Of a stretch of 64,000 nt of DNA, positions 1 through 10,551 are shown one piece after another. The stretch's first letter is position 1; the number at the start of each line of letters is the position of its first letter. The stretch comes from Desmodesmus armatus. Its lineage: Eukaryota; Chlorophyta; Chlorophyceae; Sphaeropleales; Scenedesmaceae. The translations under genes and the position numbers were made by a program. Below the pieces are notes generated by a model. The model did no database searches. It worked only from the letters and a program-made list of their open reading frames with translations, and had not been told where the DNA came from. The stretch lies in the NCBI GenBank assembly GCA_007449985.2, contig VIIQ02000086.1:124001-188000 (forward strand). The letters run 5' to 3'.

Positions 1-2078
1 CTGGACTACACCTGTCTTGTTGCCTAACCTATTCACATGTTGGTCTGCACATCTCCACTACCTGCCGCCGACACCTGGCAGGATGTGATAGCAGCAAAGG
101 GGGCATGACATGTTGGAGTCGAGAGCGTCAGACGACAATGGCGCGGATTTGTTAGCACGGTGGAATTGGCTTCTGCTGCAAGTCAATGTGTGCAAACCCA
201 CGCCACCCTTCCCCTTTGTTCAACACTTCAGCCACTGCCCTGCTCACCAAGAGGTGTTTTGTGGGCATGCCGGCGACCCAAACAACCGCCGCATACAGGC
301 ACGGGATGAACACCAGCTTGCCCGCAACGTATGCCACCCGCTGCTTGATGGAATGGTGGGCCACCTTATGTGGCCAGGCCACGTTGAAAACCATGATCCA
401 CACAGGAGAGAAGACTGTGAAGAAGATCAGAGGGTCACAGAGCACCCGGGCTGCTGCCTTGCTGATGCCTCTAGGCCAGGCCTCCCAGTCCTTCGTGGTC
501 CAGAGCACTGTCAGGTCGGGATCACGATGAGCCTCCTCCTGCAGAACGATAGCAGGCGAGGGGTTTGTTGGTGTGTGTGCTTCACAGTTCTGTTGCGCTT
601 GAGTTGTGTCGTGGGGTGTTTGTGCTGTAATTGTATGCATGCTGATGCATGCTGGGTGGCTGATGCTTGTGCTCCTACATTTAGGCAGCACTGCAGAGGA
701 GGTGTGCCGACCGTGCCATGGGGCAAGCTGCAACAGGCACAGACAGGTAGTGTTTGGAGCGACGTGACGCGTGCAGTCATGTATTGAAGCAGAATGCAGT
801 TGTAAGAGCAGGAATAGGCCTGGTGCGCATGCGAGGTTTGATGTGCATGTTGGGGTGGGTCGGTGGAGCGGCGCCAACACATGTGCAGACGCCTGCAGTT
901 GCTGCAACAGTGCCGTGACCGGCAGCATATTATGATTGCCATTGGTGAGTGGTTGCGCTGCTGCCCTGTTCGAATCAGGGGAGTATCCTGCACTGTTGCC
1001 TGCAGCTGTTTGTCCCCTCACCTCAATGCCTAGGAGAGCATGGTGCTGGGCGTGAGTCTTCTGATAGTCTGTAGACAGACAGAAACAAGCAAACGGAGTG
1101 GCAGACAACACGATGCAGGTACTCAAGCACAGTGATTGTACACAGGTGCATGTTGGCATCTGCTTGTGCGGGCTAAGGTACTGCAGGCAAGAATTGGCAA
1201 AAAGCCAGGCTGCTGCTGTTGCCTTCTGAAACATCCACCATCATGCCTGCTGCTGCTGCTGCTGCTCCGTCGTACTGGTCCTTGAGCGATGCTAAGACAA
1301 TGGTAGCTGCTGAGCGTCCCTTGGCCACTGGGCATCCCTTGATCACTGGGAGGCCACCTGTCCTACCTGGTGCATCCATGGCATTCATGAGGCCTGTCAG
1401 GTAGCCTGTCCAGTTGTTCATCCAGCGCTTGGTAAAGAGGGCCCCGTGTGTGGCATCGTGCATCATCACGAACGCGCGCACCTGGACACAAGGTGCAAAG
1501 ATGGCAAATGTGAGCAGACAAAGCAGTATGGCGTGCAGAGGCGCACTCCCATCCGACTGGTGTTGTGCGTCTGATTCAACTGGACATCTGCATATGCGAG
1601 TGTGTCCTTCCCAGCTGCATTCCTGCAAGTCTGCCCGCTGCCAGCTCAGACTCAGCTGCACACAAAACAAATTCAAAATAGTATTGAACACATTCCCACA
1701 GCAGTGTAGTTGACTTACGTAGCTTCCAATGCGGATAAAAACCCAGAATGCTGAGCCTGCAAGTCCCCACCAGCTGGTGAGAGGGGCGTGCCTGAACCAC
1801 CACGCTCCCACGTACAGCATCACCACCCAGAGCACAAGAGTGAAGCCAACCGCCCTTGCGCTGCGCCCATTGTCGGGGGCTGCGAAAGTGGCGATGTGCT
1901 CACGAGCGCGCTGCAAGGCAGGAATGTCCAGGTCTGCGGCGCAATCAGCTGCAGCTGAGTCAGACACCTTGCCCTGGCCGGGAAGGGCTGCTGTGTCACT
2001 GAAAGCCCGTGCAGCAGCACGGAAGTTTCTGCTCGCTGCTGGCTGGATTGCTACTGTGTTGGCGCCGCGGATACCCAT
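1..2078 (-). CDS. membrane fatty acid desaturase, 5' part (runs off left edge)
   Basis: Four exons are supported on the minus strand: 2078-1719, 1481-1367, 1068-1022 and 538-248; their phases close (0, 1, 0, 0). The protein starts MGIRGANT, and its Ala/Arg-rich first ~45 residues could be an organelle transit peptide. A hydrophobic segment follows (about residues 78-120). Exon 2 carries histidine box HDATH within FVMMHDATHGALF, and the short exon 3 carries the second box HAQHH. Exon 4 (DPDLTVLWTTKDWEAW, then further hydrophobic stretches) fits the central part of the FA_desaturase family (PF00487). The third His box and the stop are not in the window; I could not place an exon in 1-247. Substrate and regiospecificity cannot be read. 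It is divergent from the FAD5-like gene that starts at 3567. Confidence 0.75.
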
Positions 2079-3566
2079 GGGTGCTGCTGAGGGGGGCTGA
2101 CAGGCAGAAGTGCACTGCTACTGTATGGGAGTGCAAAGTCCCAGAGCTTGTGCTACTTGGGTGGTGGTCTGACGCACGACCTCAAAAGGACCTCCTGCAG
2201 ACATACAGACAACGCAGTGTGCGATAGTCCAACTTGTAACCGAAGTTCAATCCGGCCTGCAAACACAGTGCATATAGAAGGCACCTGTGAGCCGACGTCA
2301 TTATTTGCTGACAGCGGTGCATATTTAAACCCCTTTCGCGAGTGGGTTCTCCTTGCACACTCAAGAAGGTTGGCTTTGCTATGATCTTCGCGTGAAAGTG
2401 AAGCTATCCCAAGCCCAGCCCAGCCAACGCCAGGAAGACTGTTTGAGTGTTTCTCATTGGAAGAGGCAACAGCTCCTTGAAGCCTGTCTGGGTTGTTGGG
2501 GGTCCACCGCAAACCTAAGACCCCGGGGGGTGACGCCAAGCCTAAATGGGATAGGGGGGGGAGGGTCAAGTTGCGAAAACAGCCTAAAACGGAAGGGGGG
2601 GGAGGGGTCCAGCAGCTCGCCAGCAAGGGAGACAGCAGTACCAATGATCAGCCTAAAACGGAGAGGGGGGGTGGGTGTTTTCGTCCGAAGAGCCTAAATC
2701 TGAGAGGGGGGAGGGGTTTTCGAAATTTTGGCGTCACCCCCCCGGGGTCTTAGGTTTGCGGTGGACCCCTTGTGGCCACGGCGCTTGTTTTGGCCACTGT
2801 CAGACTGGCGCTTGTTTTTCACGATGAAGAGGCTGGGAGCAGACCAAGCCCCGTAGCCACACAAGCAGAACAGTATTGCGACATTTATCTCTTTCACTCA
2901 CTATTTGAGGTGGATACGTGCTTCCAGAGATTCCTGTTAGACAATGTTTGGTTGGGGTTTCTAGTCGTAGGTCCTTGAATCGGCGGCAGGTTGCAGTGGC
3001 ATAAAACTTACTTGCAGTGTGTGCCGCATGCATGCCGTCAGATCGTCGAGTAAGTCGCAGCACCCTGGCCTGGCCACCATCAGTTTATAGCAAGCCGACG
3101 AGGCTGGCATACAGGCCCGGTGGTGCTCATTGACAGCCCCAAAAGGTACGACGTACGATTGTTGATACATCAGCGAAGGAGCAAGGCTCTTCAGTCCACG
3201 AACACCAACCTGTGGAACGTCGTTATGCTGTCCTTGCTGTCGTCCCACCCGCAGACCCGCCAGCTGCAGCGGCAGTGCTATTGCAGCTTGAAAGCCTATA
3301 CAACAAGGTGTGTTGGAAACGTTTCAAGCGCTGCATGGGGTTGCCAGTGGCTTTGTAAATGTCAGGAGGGAGGATGGGTGTTGGCCCCATGGGTAGAGGC
3401 ATTGGGTGATGCCAGGTAGCGACCCAGCAGCTGATGGGCTGCCTTTCGTTCATCAAACACCAAGCATGACTCAGCTGCCAGCAGTTGCAAGGTTTGTGAG
3501 CTCAAGCCCTACACTCAGTGGAAGGTCAGTGACTGCCCTGCGTTTGCCTCCACAACAGGGGTCACC
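2079..3566. promoter_or_regulatory. divergent intergenic region between two desaturase genes
   Basis: This 1.49-kb stretch separates the starts of the minus-strand desaturase (2078) and the left FAD5-like gene (3567). It must hold both promoters. It contains the MITE-like element at 2498-2769 and, from about 2815 on, the outer end of the inverted-repeat arm, so the upstream sequence of the FAD5 gene is shared with the right-arm copy. I see no further coding exon. Confidence 0.5.
2498..2769. mobile_element. MITE-like element with 40-bp terminal inverted repeats
   Basis: The left end (2498 to about 2537, starting ggggtccaccgcaaacctaa) is the reverse complement of the right end (2730-2769), apart from one extra G in the G run. 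The interior has four imperfect units, each starting agcctaaa and running into 6-9 consecutive Gs, so it is strongly G-rich on the plus strand and could form G-quadruplexes. No ORF looks like a transposase. A clear target-site duplication is not visible; the flanks share only TT or TTG. It lies in the divergent intergenic region, just outside the left end of the large inverted repeat. The superfamily cannot be assigned. Confidence 0.7.
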
Positions 3567-6054
3567 ATGGTCCGGGCTTCTACAAGCAAGGACTCCTTTG
3601 ACGAGCAATGGAAGGCCCTGAGAGGCACAACAGGTGAGCACTCAGCCAGATCTGCGGCATCGCTTGCAGCTCTCAAGCAACAGTCTCACTCTGTGACCAG
3701 TCGCTCATCTCCCTCCTTCCTTGGGTGTCCCCCTGCCCTAAAGGGAATGTGTGGCCTGCAGCTGCTCGAGCCATACACGGCCTGCTGTGTGCTGTTGTGC
3801 TGCTGCACTGCAGACCGTGCCGTGCTGAGGAACGCCCATGCCAAGCCCAGCAAAGAGGCCCAGGGCCTGGTGCCTGGTGCCAAGCTGGTCCCATTCACTG
3901 ATGGCATCTACGCCAAGAGGGCTGAGCGGCCCCTGCTGGCCATTGAGCCCAGCACCATCAGCAGGACAGAGGTGGATTGGAGGATGAAGCAGACATACTA
4001 CCAGCGCTGGTTCGGCTTCATTGAGCTGCATGCCCTGGCACTGGTAAGGCCCCAGGATGCAGCTGCATCTGGTACACAACACAGCATGCTGCGCACTGCG
4101 CATGGATACCGCTGCACATGTGCACGTGGATGACCCACATGAGACATGCCGAAAGCAGCTCCGGACCATGGATTTGTTAAACTGAGTCCCAGTCCCGCTA
4201 GGTCGTTTGACTGTAGATCGACAGGTGCTCACCCAGTCGTGCTGCCGTCCTGCTGCAGCTGGGCTTCTATTACTACCTCTCCTGGCGCAATGTGGCCCTC
4301 GGCGCGGCTGTCTTTGTGTTGACCAACATTGGCATTTGCTTCAGCTACCACCGGATGCTCACACACAGGAGTTTCAAGACACACAGGTGGCTGGTGAGTG
4401 GCCGCAAGCAGACATGGCCGTCTGTGTGTACTGACCTGCCTGATTTGTGCGCTCTCCAGGCAGGACCGGCAGAACGGTAGCCTTGCCAGCCTTGACAGGG
4501 ATTGTGTTGCACAAGTGTGCAAGCACAGCAACGTGGGTGGGAGCAAAGTGAAGTGGGTGGTGCTCAAACCAGCCGCGCCAGGCTTAGTTGGTTGTTGCGG
4601 CAGGGCACTGCAGTGGGGCGTAAAGTCAGGGCGGGGCGAGGCGGCGCAGCAGCAGCAGAAGCGCAACTGCATGCAAGACGAGTTAGCCCACATTGATGCG
4701 AGTCCAAGTCATGACTGCCTTGTGGGTCTGTGACTATGTCACGAGCCCCTGTACATTGTGCTGTGCAGCTCCACTACAGGAGCTTGTCAGCAGCCGCTCA
4801 AGGCCAGTGCCTGTCACACTGCTGTGCCTCTGTTTGTGACTTGCAGGAGTACTTTTTTGCATGGCTGGGTGCACAAGCGGGTCAAGGTGGTCCTATCGAG
4901 TGGTGAGTGCTGGACTGTTGTCAATACTTTCACCACCAAGATCTTTGCAACCGAGCTTTGTAGTGAGGTGTCACATGTGCATTGCACCCAGCACTGTCAT
5001 AACGGCAGCAGCAACAGGCCGTCCAGCACCATGGGCCGTTTGCAGTTTGTGTGCCGTCTGCCGTGCTGTACTGCCGCCACCACTGGCCTGTCACAGCACA
5101 GCACATGCTGCACAGCAAAGCATCAGTAGTGCTGCTAGATTATGATTGATGACATCACAAGCTGTTACACATTGTAGCAGGAGCTGTGCTCAGGCTGTGC
5201 TGTGCTGTTGAGGTTCGATGCCACCTGGTAACAAGGGCAATGGTGGCCACCCTGCTGGATGGGCACTGCATGTGTTTGGCGCATGCAGTCATCTTGGTGA
5301 GACTGTACGCAGTCACTATGTGACCTTCCTTTCAAACATGTGTGCTGTTGTCTGTCGTGGCATGATGCAGGGTGAGCAACCACCGCTACCATCACCTCCA
5401 CACAGACACCGCCCTGGACCCCCACTCACCCTATGAGGGCTTCTGGTGGAGCCACATGGGCTGGCTGATAGACAGCAAGGTGCGCAGCTGCTCCATCGGC
5501 AGCACATTACTGTGCTTGCAGCCTTGCTGTTTAGCCAGCGCCCAACAGCATGCTTGTGTTTGTGTCAGGTTGTGATAATAGACAAGTCACAGAAGAGTCG
5601 TGCTGACAGCAGTGCTGCACCTTCTTGACACTCCAAGTGTCTGAACAAGGCATTTGATGTCTCATTAACAGGACTTGTGCATACACACAACAAGAAGCTT
5701 GTTGCCTTGATGTAGCAGCCCCTTTGCAAATGAAAGCTTGCTCTCACACTGTTATTCTTCGCTGTCGGTTGGTGTGCATGCAGGCATGTGTTGAACGGCC
5801 TTACCTGGACCACAGCAACGTACCCGAGCTGACAAGCCAACCCTTCTACCGCTTCCTGGAGTCAACCTGGTTCTGGCAGGCGATGATTCGCCAGCTCCTG
5901 ACATATGTGAGCGCTGCAGGGCTGCTGCAGGCTTTTGTGTGGCAACAACAGCCCCTGCACCCCTTGCTGCCATGGGGTGTGCTCTTACAGCGGCCCCTGG
6001 CTGCAAGCACTGCCCACTAGCCATTTTCCTGTGCCATGCACTGCATGCATGGCA

Positions 6055-6100
<46 letters not shown>

Positions 6101-7407
6101 GCCACGAGCAGCACACAGACTTATACGGCAACAGCCATGCACAGGCACGTGCCTCTGCGGTTTGCTTCATGCCAGGCCTTCATCAGCGCTGTAGGAGGCC
6201 ATCACATGGTGCCGCAGTGCTGCTGGTGCCTTGAAGTGCATAGCGTTGTGCCACTGCACAGCCCTTGGCCCATCACAGCACTGACGGCTTGTAATCTTAA
6301 TGGTGTGTTGTCATTCACTGCTCTGCTGGTGCATGCGCAGGTGTTCTTTGGAACGGACATTATGATCTGGTCATTTGCCTTCCCCATCACATATGGCTGG
6401 CACGTGAGTCCTTGTGTCAGTGCTGAGTATCTGCCAAATGTTGGCTGTCGCAGCCTGTGAGCAGCTTACATGATGGCATTCGTGTGGTGTCTGTTGGCGC
6501 ACTGGACGTGCTCAGCAGGGCTTGTGCTGCATGCTCTGGCCGAGGCTGCTGCTGCAGCAGTGCAGCACGCGGGGAACCTTGGCCGCATGCTTGAGCCACT
6601 TGCCAGGTAGTAACAGCGTGCCAATCAGGGTGCTGCACAGCTATGTAATGCGTACCTGTTGTTTTGCCATGCACCATCCCCTGCAGATGAGTTTCTTCGT
6701 AAACAGCGCCTGCCATCTTTGGGGCTACCAGACCTACAACACAGGTAGGGTCCAGGCCGTTGAAGGCTTTGACGTCCGCAAGCGCATCACCCCCGCTTGC
6801 ATCACTGCCGAGCATTCTCAAACTGTTGTAAAGTCAGCAAGCAGAAAATGTTTGCATGCAAGTGGGCCGCCTGTGGTCAGGCCGTTGAGCTGGGCATGCC
6901 AGGGCTGCTGACAGCTGACAGGAGCGCGCTGCATGCAGACCGGATGGTGGTTATGTTAAGTATGTTTGGTGGCAGTGTCTTGCAAGCATTTCTGCCGGGT
7001 TGGCCTGAGTCCCATCGCCACTGAGCCGCCTCATTGCAGCCAAATACTTTGCTTGCACCAGCTTTTCAACAATCTATTGCGTGCCATTCACATAAACACC
7101 TTCTTGCTGCCAGCTGGACCCATTTTGATGAGCGCTGTCCAACACAGCTGGCTGCCCTTGCTGCATATCTGCTGCAGACGACCTCTCGACCAACAACTGG
7201 GTGATGGGGCTGCTTGCTGGTGGCGAGGGCTGGCACAACAACCACCATGCCTTCCAGTGGTCTGCCGCTCACGGCCTGGAGTGGTGGGAGTTTGACGCGA
7301 CATACTGGGGCATACGGCTGCTTGAAGCAGTGGGTCTGGTCTGGGATGTGCAGGTGCCCACCAAAAAGCAGAAGGCAGCCAAGCGCAAGCAGCGCGGCGC
7401 TGCATGA
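3567..7407 (+). CDS. FAD5: delta-9/FAD5-like acyl desaturase, left copy (exon 3 damaged)
   Basis: Nine exons: 3567-3633, 3814-4043, 4259-4393, 4847-4902, 5371-5479, 5784-5906, 6341-6403, 6687-6744, 7178-7407. The protein is about 356 aa with the acceptor chosen for exon 3. His boxes are HRMLTH, HRYHH (in SNHRYHHLHTDT) and HNNHH (in GEGWHNNHHAF), with DPHSPYEGFWWSHM between boxes 2 and 3. This is the acyl-CoA/acyl-lipid delta-9 family that includes plant FAD5 (palmitoyl-MGDG desaturase). The enzyme would insert a first double bond into a saturated acyl chain in a plastid or ER membrane. Exon 3 is odd: 23 nt present in the right copy are missing, so the normal acceptor (after 4236) puts the rest out of frame. 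An AG at 4257-4258 restores frame but removes 15 codons of a hydrophobic segment. It is either a shortened protein or a pseudogene. Confidence 0.8.
6055..6100. repeat. TGT trinucleotide microsatellite in FAD5 intron
   Basis: About 15 uninterrupted TGT units lie in the intron between exons 6 and 7 of the left desaturase. The matching intron of the right copy has no such run, so the array expanded, or was lost from the other copy, after the duplication. Confidence 0.95.
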
Positions 7408-8140
7408 GAGTGTGTGTTGCGTTTCCCGTTGCAGCGCGAAGTGTCCCTGTGCACTCGCAGTGTTGTGTGTGTATCCCTATCAAGAGCTTGTGTGCGTTAC
7501 GGTTGGTGTGTCCCGTTTTGACGTTTCTACTTGCTGGCATTGCAGTAGGTGTGTGCAAGGTCGCGCCAGCATCCTTCCTGCCTGGTACCCTGAGATTGCA
7601 AGGGTAGAGCACTATCGCAGTGATGGCATGTTTGTGTCTGCTCTTTTTTTTTACTGCCTTCAACTTGTGGTGAGAAGCTTGAGGTTGCCTGCTGCCACAT
7701 TCCCTGAGCTCCCTCATGGGATCTCTGAACATGGCCTCTGTTGCCATGCATGCACCATTTGCACACCTTGAGCACCATTTGCACACCTTGAGCACCCCTT
7801 GGTGTTGCACATCTGCCACAGTGCCCATCAATCTTGCTTGCTATTTGATGTCACTTGTCATCTCTTTCCAAGCAGCGGCTAGGTTGGCTGGCCGGTACCA
7901 TGGCACCTGCTGTTGCCAATAGTTCCCATGTTGCACGCTCCTCTGCAAGTAGCACTGAGTACTGTCTGGCTACTCCGTGACAGTAACAATGCCCGTGTGC
8001 ACACCAGTGCCACTCTCTGTCACTGAGTGATGCACCCAATGGCGCTGTTGCGTCATGTTGGGGAGTCTCTTGAGCAGGCTGTGTGCTCGTGCTGATGTCG
8101 AAAAAGGTAGGCCAAGTTTTTGTTTATATAGCGTTGGGGC
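7408..8140 (+). other. 3' flank of left FAD5 copy, with 20-bp tandem repeat
   Basis: Noncoding sequence after the stop, shared with the right arm and with the spacer remnant at 9134-9890. Two tandem copies of a 20-bp unit (caccatttgcacaccttgag) lie at about 7762-7801; the right arm has the same pair near 11787-11828. I did not find a clear TGTAA polyadenylation motif here. Confidence 0.6.
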
Positions 8141-8181
8141 TGCCGTAAGCTCCCGACTCGTTGAGCTTGGGGTTTGAGCTC

Positions 8182-8949
8182 TCAGGCAGTGTCGATGTCA
8201 GTCAGAGCAGGCCTGTCTGCCGACAGTGTGTGTGTCGGCGGCAGCACCAGCAGCAGTGTGGAGAACAGCACTCCGGTGGTTGTGCTGGCCTGAACACAGT
8301 GTGCCGTGGCTTTGTGTGTGTGCAAGCGACGCTGCACTCTGGGCGGTGGCAACCTGCCGCCTGACAGGTCCTGGGCGGTAGGATGGCAGCCGTGTATCAC
8401 ATGGCTGTCAGTGTGGCCATGTATGGCATGGCTAGTGACGGGAGCCATGTACACGAAGACTGCTGATCAGCTGTAGCTCATTAGCTGCATCCTTCAAGCT
8501 ACAACTGAGCTGCTGGATCGCCTCTGTTTGGGGGCATCGTGCTCCTCAGGTGGGACAAATGGGACGGCATGCATGCGTCTGTGCTGCTGTGGCGTGTGTT
8601 GGAAGCCGTGTGCTACATCAGGCTGTGGCGTGTGCACATTGTATGACTGGTGATGTGAAGCATGACTGTGCAGTGTCATATGGATGAAAGGCTGCCACTC
8701 AGTGTGGTTGTGAGTGCTATTTGGTCCTTGCAGCTTCTTCAGTCGCTTCAACATACGACACATTGCAACACTGTTTGCAGCCCTGTCTGTTGAGCAAGCA
8801 TGGCTTCGCAGTGTGATACTGACGGAGGGTTGCCGTTTGTTCTTGCCAGTGCTTCTTTGTCCGTGCACCTTCCTTAGTCGCTGCGACACGTGACACATGG
8901 CCAATAGGGTTGTGGCTTGTGCTGGCGGCTGTGCCTGTGTGTGGTGCAA
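8182..8949 (-). other. arm-specific small ORFs (unverified), left arm
   Basis: Two minus-strand reading frames are open: 8182-8454 (90 aa, starts MYMAPVTS) and 8494-8949 (151 aa, starts MHHTQAQP). The first is also open in the right arm (11055-11333), with small length changes that keep frame (TLLL against TLLLLL). The second contains two diverged copies of a ~47-residue unit (MCHVSQRLRK... and MCRMLKRLKK...), reflecting a DNA tandem repeat of roughly 135-140 bp. I recognise no family. They may be a small gene of two exons or just repeats that happen to be open. Confidence 0.3.
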
Positions 8950-9133
8950 GATGCACGACGCTAACTGACTTTGTGCTGTTTCGAGGGGGCTAGACCAAAC
9001 TTGATGTGTTCAAGGCCTTGGCAGAGGTACCCAATGTGTGGCTGGAGGTGCGGCCCAGTGACATGTGTTTTGCGCTTGTGCAGGGGGTGCATAGGCACCT
9101 GGGGTTACGGTGGGGACGTGGCGACCACTGCAT

Positions 9134-9890
9134 CCTGCGCGGCTCTGCATGAGAGCTGCTTGTGTTGCAGTATAGCGTGTCCCTGCGCACTCGCAATGGC
9201 GCGCGTGTGTGAGAGCTTACGTCCATCGCGGTTGGGTGCGTACCTAGGTGATTTTCATTTCTTGCTTGCTTGCATCGCGGGTGGGTGTGTGCAAGGTCGT
9301 GCCAGCGTCCTTCCTGCCTGGCACCCTGAGATTGCAAGGGTGCCAGGCAGGACGCTATCGCAGTGATCGGCCTGTTTGCATTTCTATTTGTGTTGCGAAG
9401 CTTGAGGCTGCCTGCTGCTGAATCATTCAGTGAGCTACTAGCTTAGTAGTACTTGAGCTTCCTCCCTGGCACTATGGATATGGCGTCTCTTGCCTTGCAT
9501 GCACCATCATGGCCCCCCCATTGGTGTTTGCATATCTGATATAGGTTCAAAGAGTTTCCGTCAAGGCTGCATCCATTTGCTGTCAGTTGTCTTCTCTTTT
9601 CAGGCAGCGGCTAGGTTGGTTGGTGGGCACCAGGGCGCCTGCTGTTGCCGACGGGGCCCATGTTTCACGCTCGTATGCAAATATTGTCTGGCTACTTTGT
9701 GGCAGTACCAATGCAAATGTGCACACCAGTGCCACCCTCCGTCAGTGGGTGGTCCACTCCATGGCGCTGTGGCCATGTTGGTGAAGCTCTTGAGCAGGCT
9801 GTGTGCTCATACTGATGTCACTAGCAATTGGCCAGTGGCTTTAGTTCAACTTGCTGTGCTGTGGTGTGCATTTGAACCGTTCAAATAGTA
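9134..9890 (+). pseudogene. truncated third copy of FAD5 3' end in the spacer
   Basis: From ctgcgcggctctgcatgaga onward this matches the last codons, stop and 3' flank of the desaturase genes, colinear with about 7393-8130. Shared landmarks include tgtgtgcaaggtcg, cttcctgcctgg, gcagcggctaggttgg, gtgcacaccagtgccac and ctcttgagcaggctgtgtgct. Its first bases match the right copy (ctgcgcggctctgcatgag) better than the left. No upstream exons are present, so it is a fragment. It occupies most of the 1.25-kb spacer between the arms. Confidence 0.8.
9303..9356. repeat. long hairpin in the spacer
   Basis: The segment agcgtcc-ttc-ctgcctggcaccct can fold back on agggtgccaggcag-gacgct across a loop of about 9 nt (gagattgca). 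That gives a stem of about 20 bp with one small bulge. The homologous site near 7580 has only the first half, so the second half is an inverted addition peculiar to the spacer copy. Confidence 0.75.
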
Positions 9891-10291
9891 TGACATCAAG
9901 TTGCAGCGCTTGCCAGTGCCACAGTGTTATACAACTGTCCATTGAGAAAGCATCCTAGGCCTGTCCTGCGTCTGAGAGCTATCATGCTCATGTCAGCTTA
10001 GTCATCAAATACATGTTGAGTCAGTAGCTTGTGTACCAGTGTACTGCTAGCAGCAGCAGCATAGCAGCAGCCATGAATTGGGAATGGGAGCAACAGTAAA
10101 GCATCCTGCTGTGCGTCACTAGCTGCCTCACATGGCATGACACTTGTCACATCACCCTTACAACGTACATGGCACCCTGACATATATGTTATAAAACCAC
10201 AATACTCAGTTCGGATGCAAAAGGGACGCACGCGCGTTGCGGGAACCTTGCAGCCGCTACAAGGATACTCACCACCAGCAGCCAAGCGCAC

Positions 10292-10314
10292 AGAGAGAGA
10301 GAGAGAGAGAGAGA
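10292..10314. repeat. GA dinucleotide microsatellite
   Basis: A run of about 11 GA units lies near the right side of the spacer, about 60 bp before the right arm begins. It has no counterpart in the left arm. Confidence 0.95.
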
Positions 10315-10551
10315 TGACGCTGAAATGCCAGGCATTCAGCGTAGGTTGAGGAGGGGAGCGTGTGTGACCTCATAGTGGTCGCCACGTCCCCACCGTAACC
10401 CCAGGTGCCTATGCACCCCTACCAAGCGCAAAACACATGTCACTGGGCCGTACCTCCAGCCACACATTGGGTACCTCTGCCAAGGCCTTGAACACATCAA
10501 GTTTGGTCTAGCCCCCTCGAAGCAGCACCAAGTCAGTCAGCGTCGTGCATC

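Larger units (their letters stand above)
2815..9129 (+). repeat. left arm of giant inverted duplication
   Basis: Reading this arm forward and 16640-10376 in reverse complement gives the same sequence with scattered substitutions and indels. Both contain the same upstream block, nine desaturase exons and introns, 3' flank, conserved small ORFs and a terminal block ending gtggggacgtggcgaccact. Homology starts near ttttcacgatgaa (about 2816 here, about 16640 on the other side) and stops at about 9129/10376. Indels visible by eye: 23 nt missing here in exon 3, a TGT microsatellite present only here, and a stretch of about 90 bp near 8105 present only in the right arm. Confidence 0.9.

Noticed and set aside
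961..990. tRNA T-arm look-alike (ccctg ttcgaat caggg) in a desaturase intron
   Set aside because: The 5-bp stem and 7-nt loop fit a tRNA T arm, but the sequence where an acceptor 5' strand, D arm and anticodon arm should lie does not pair.
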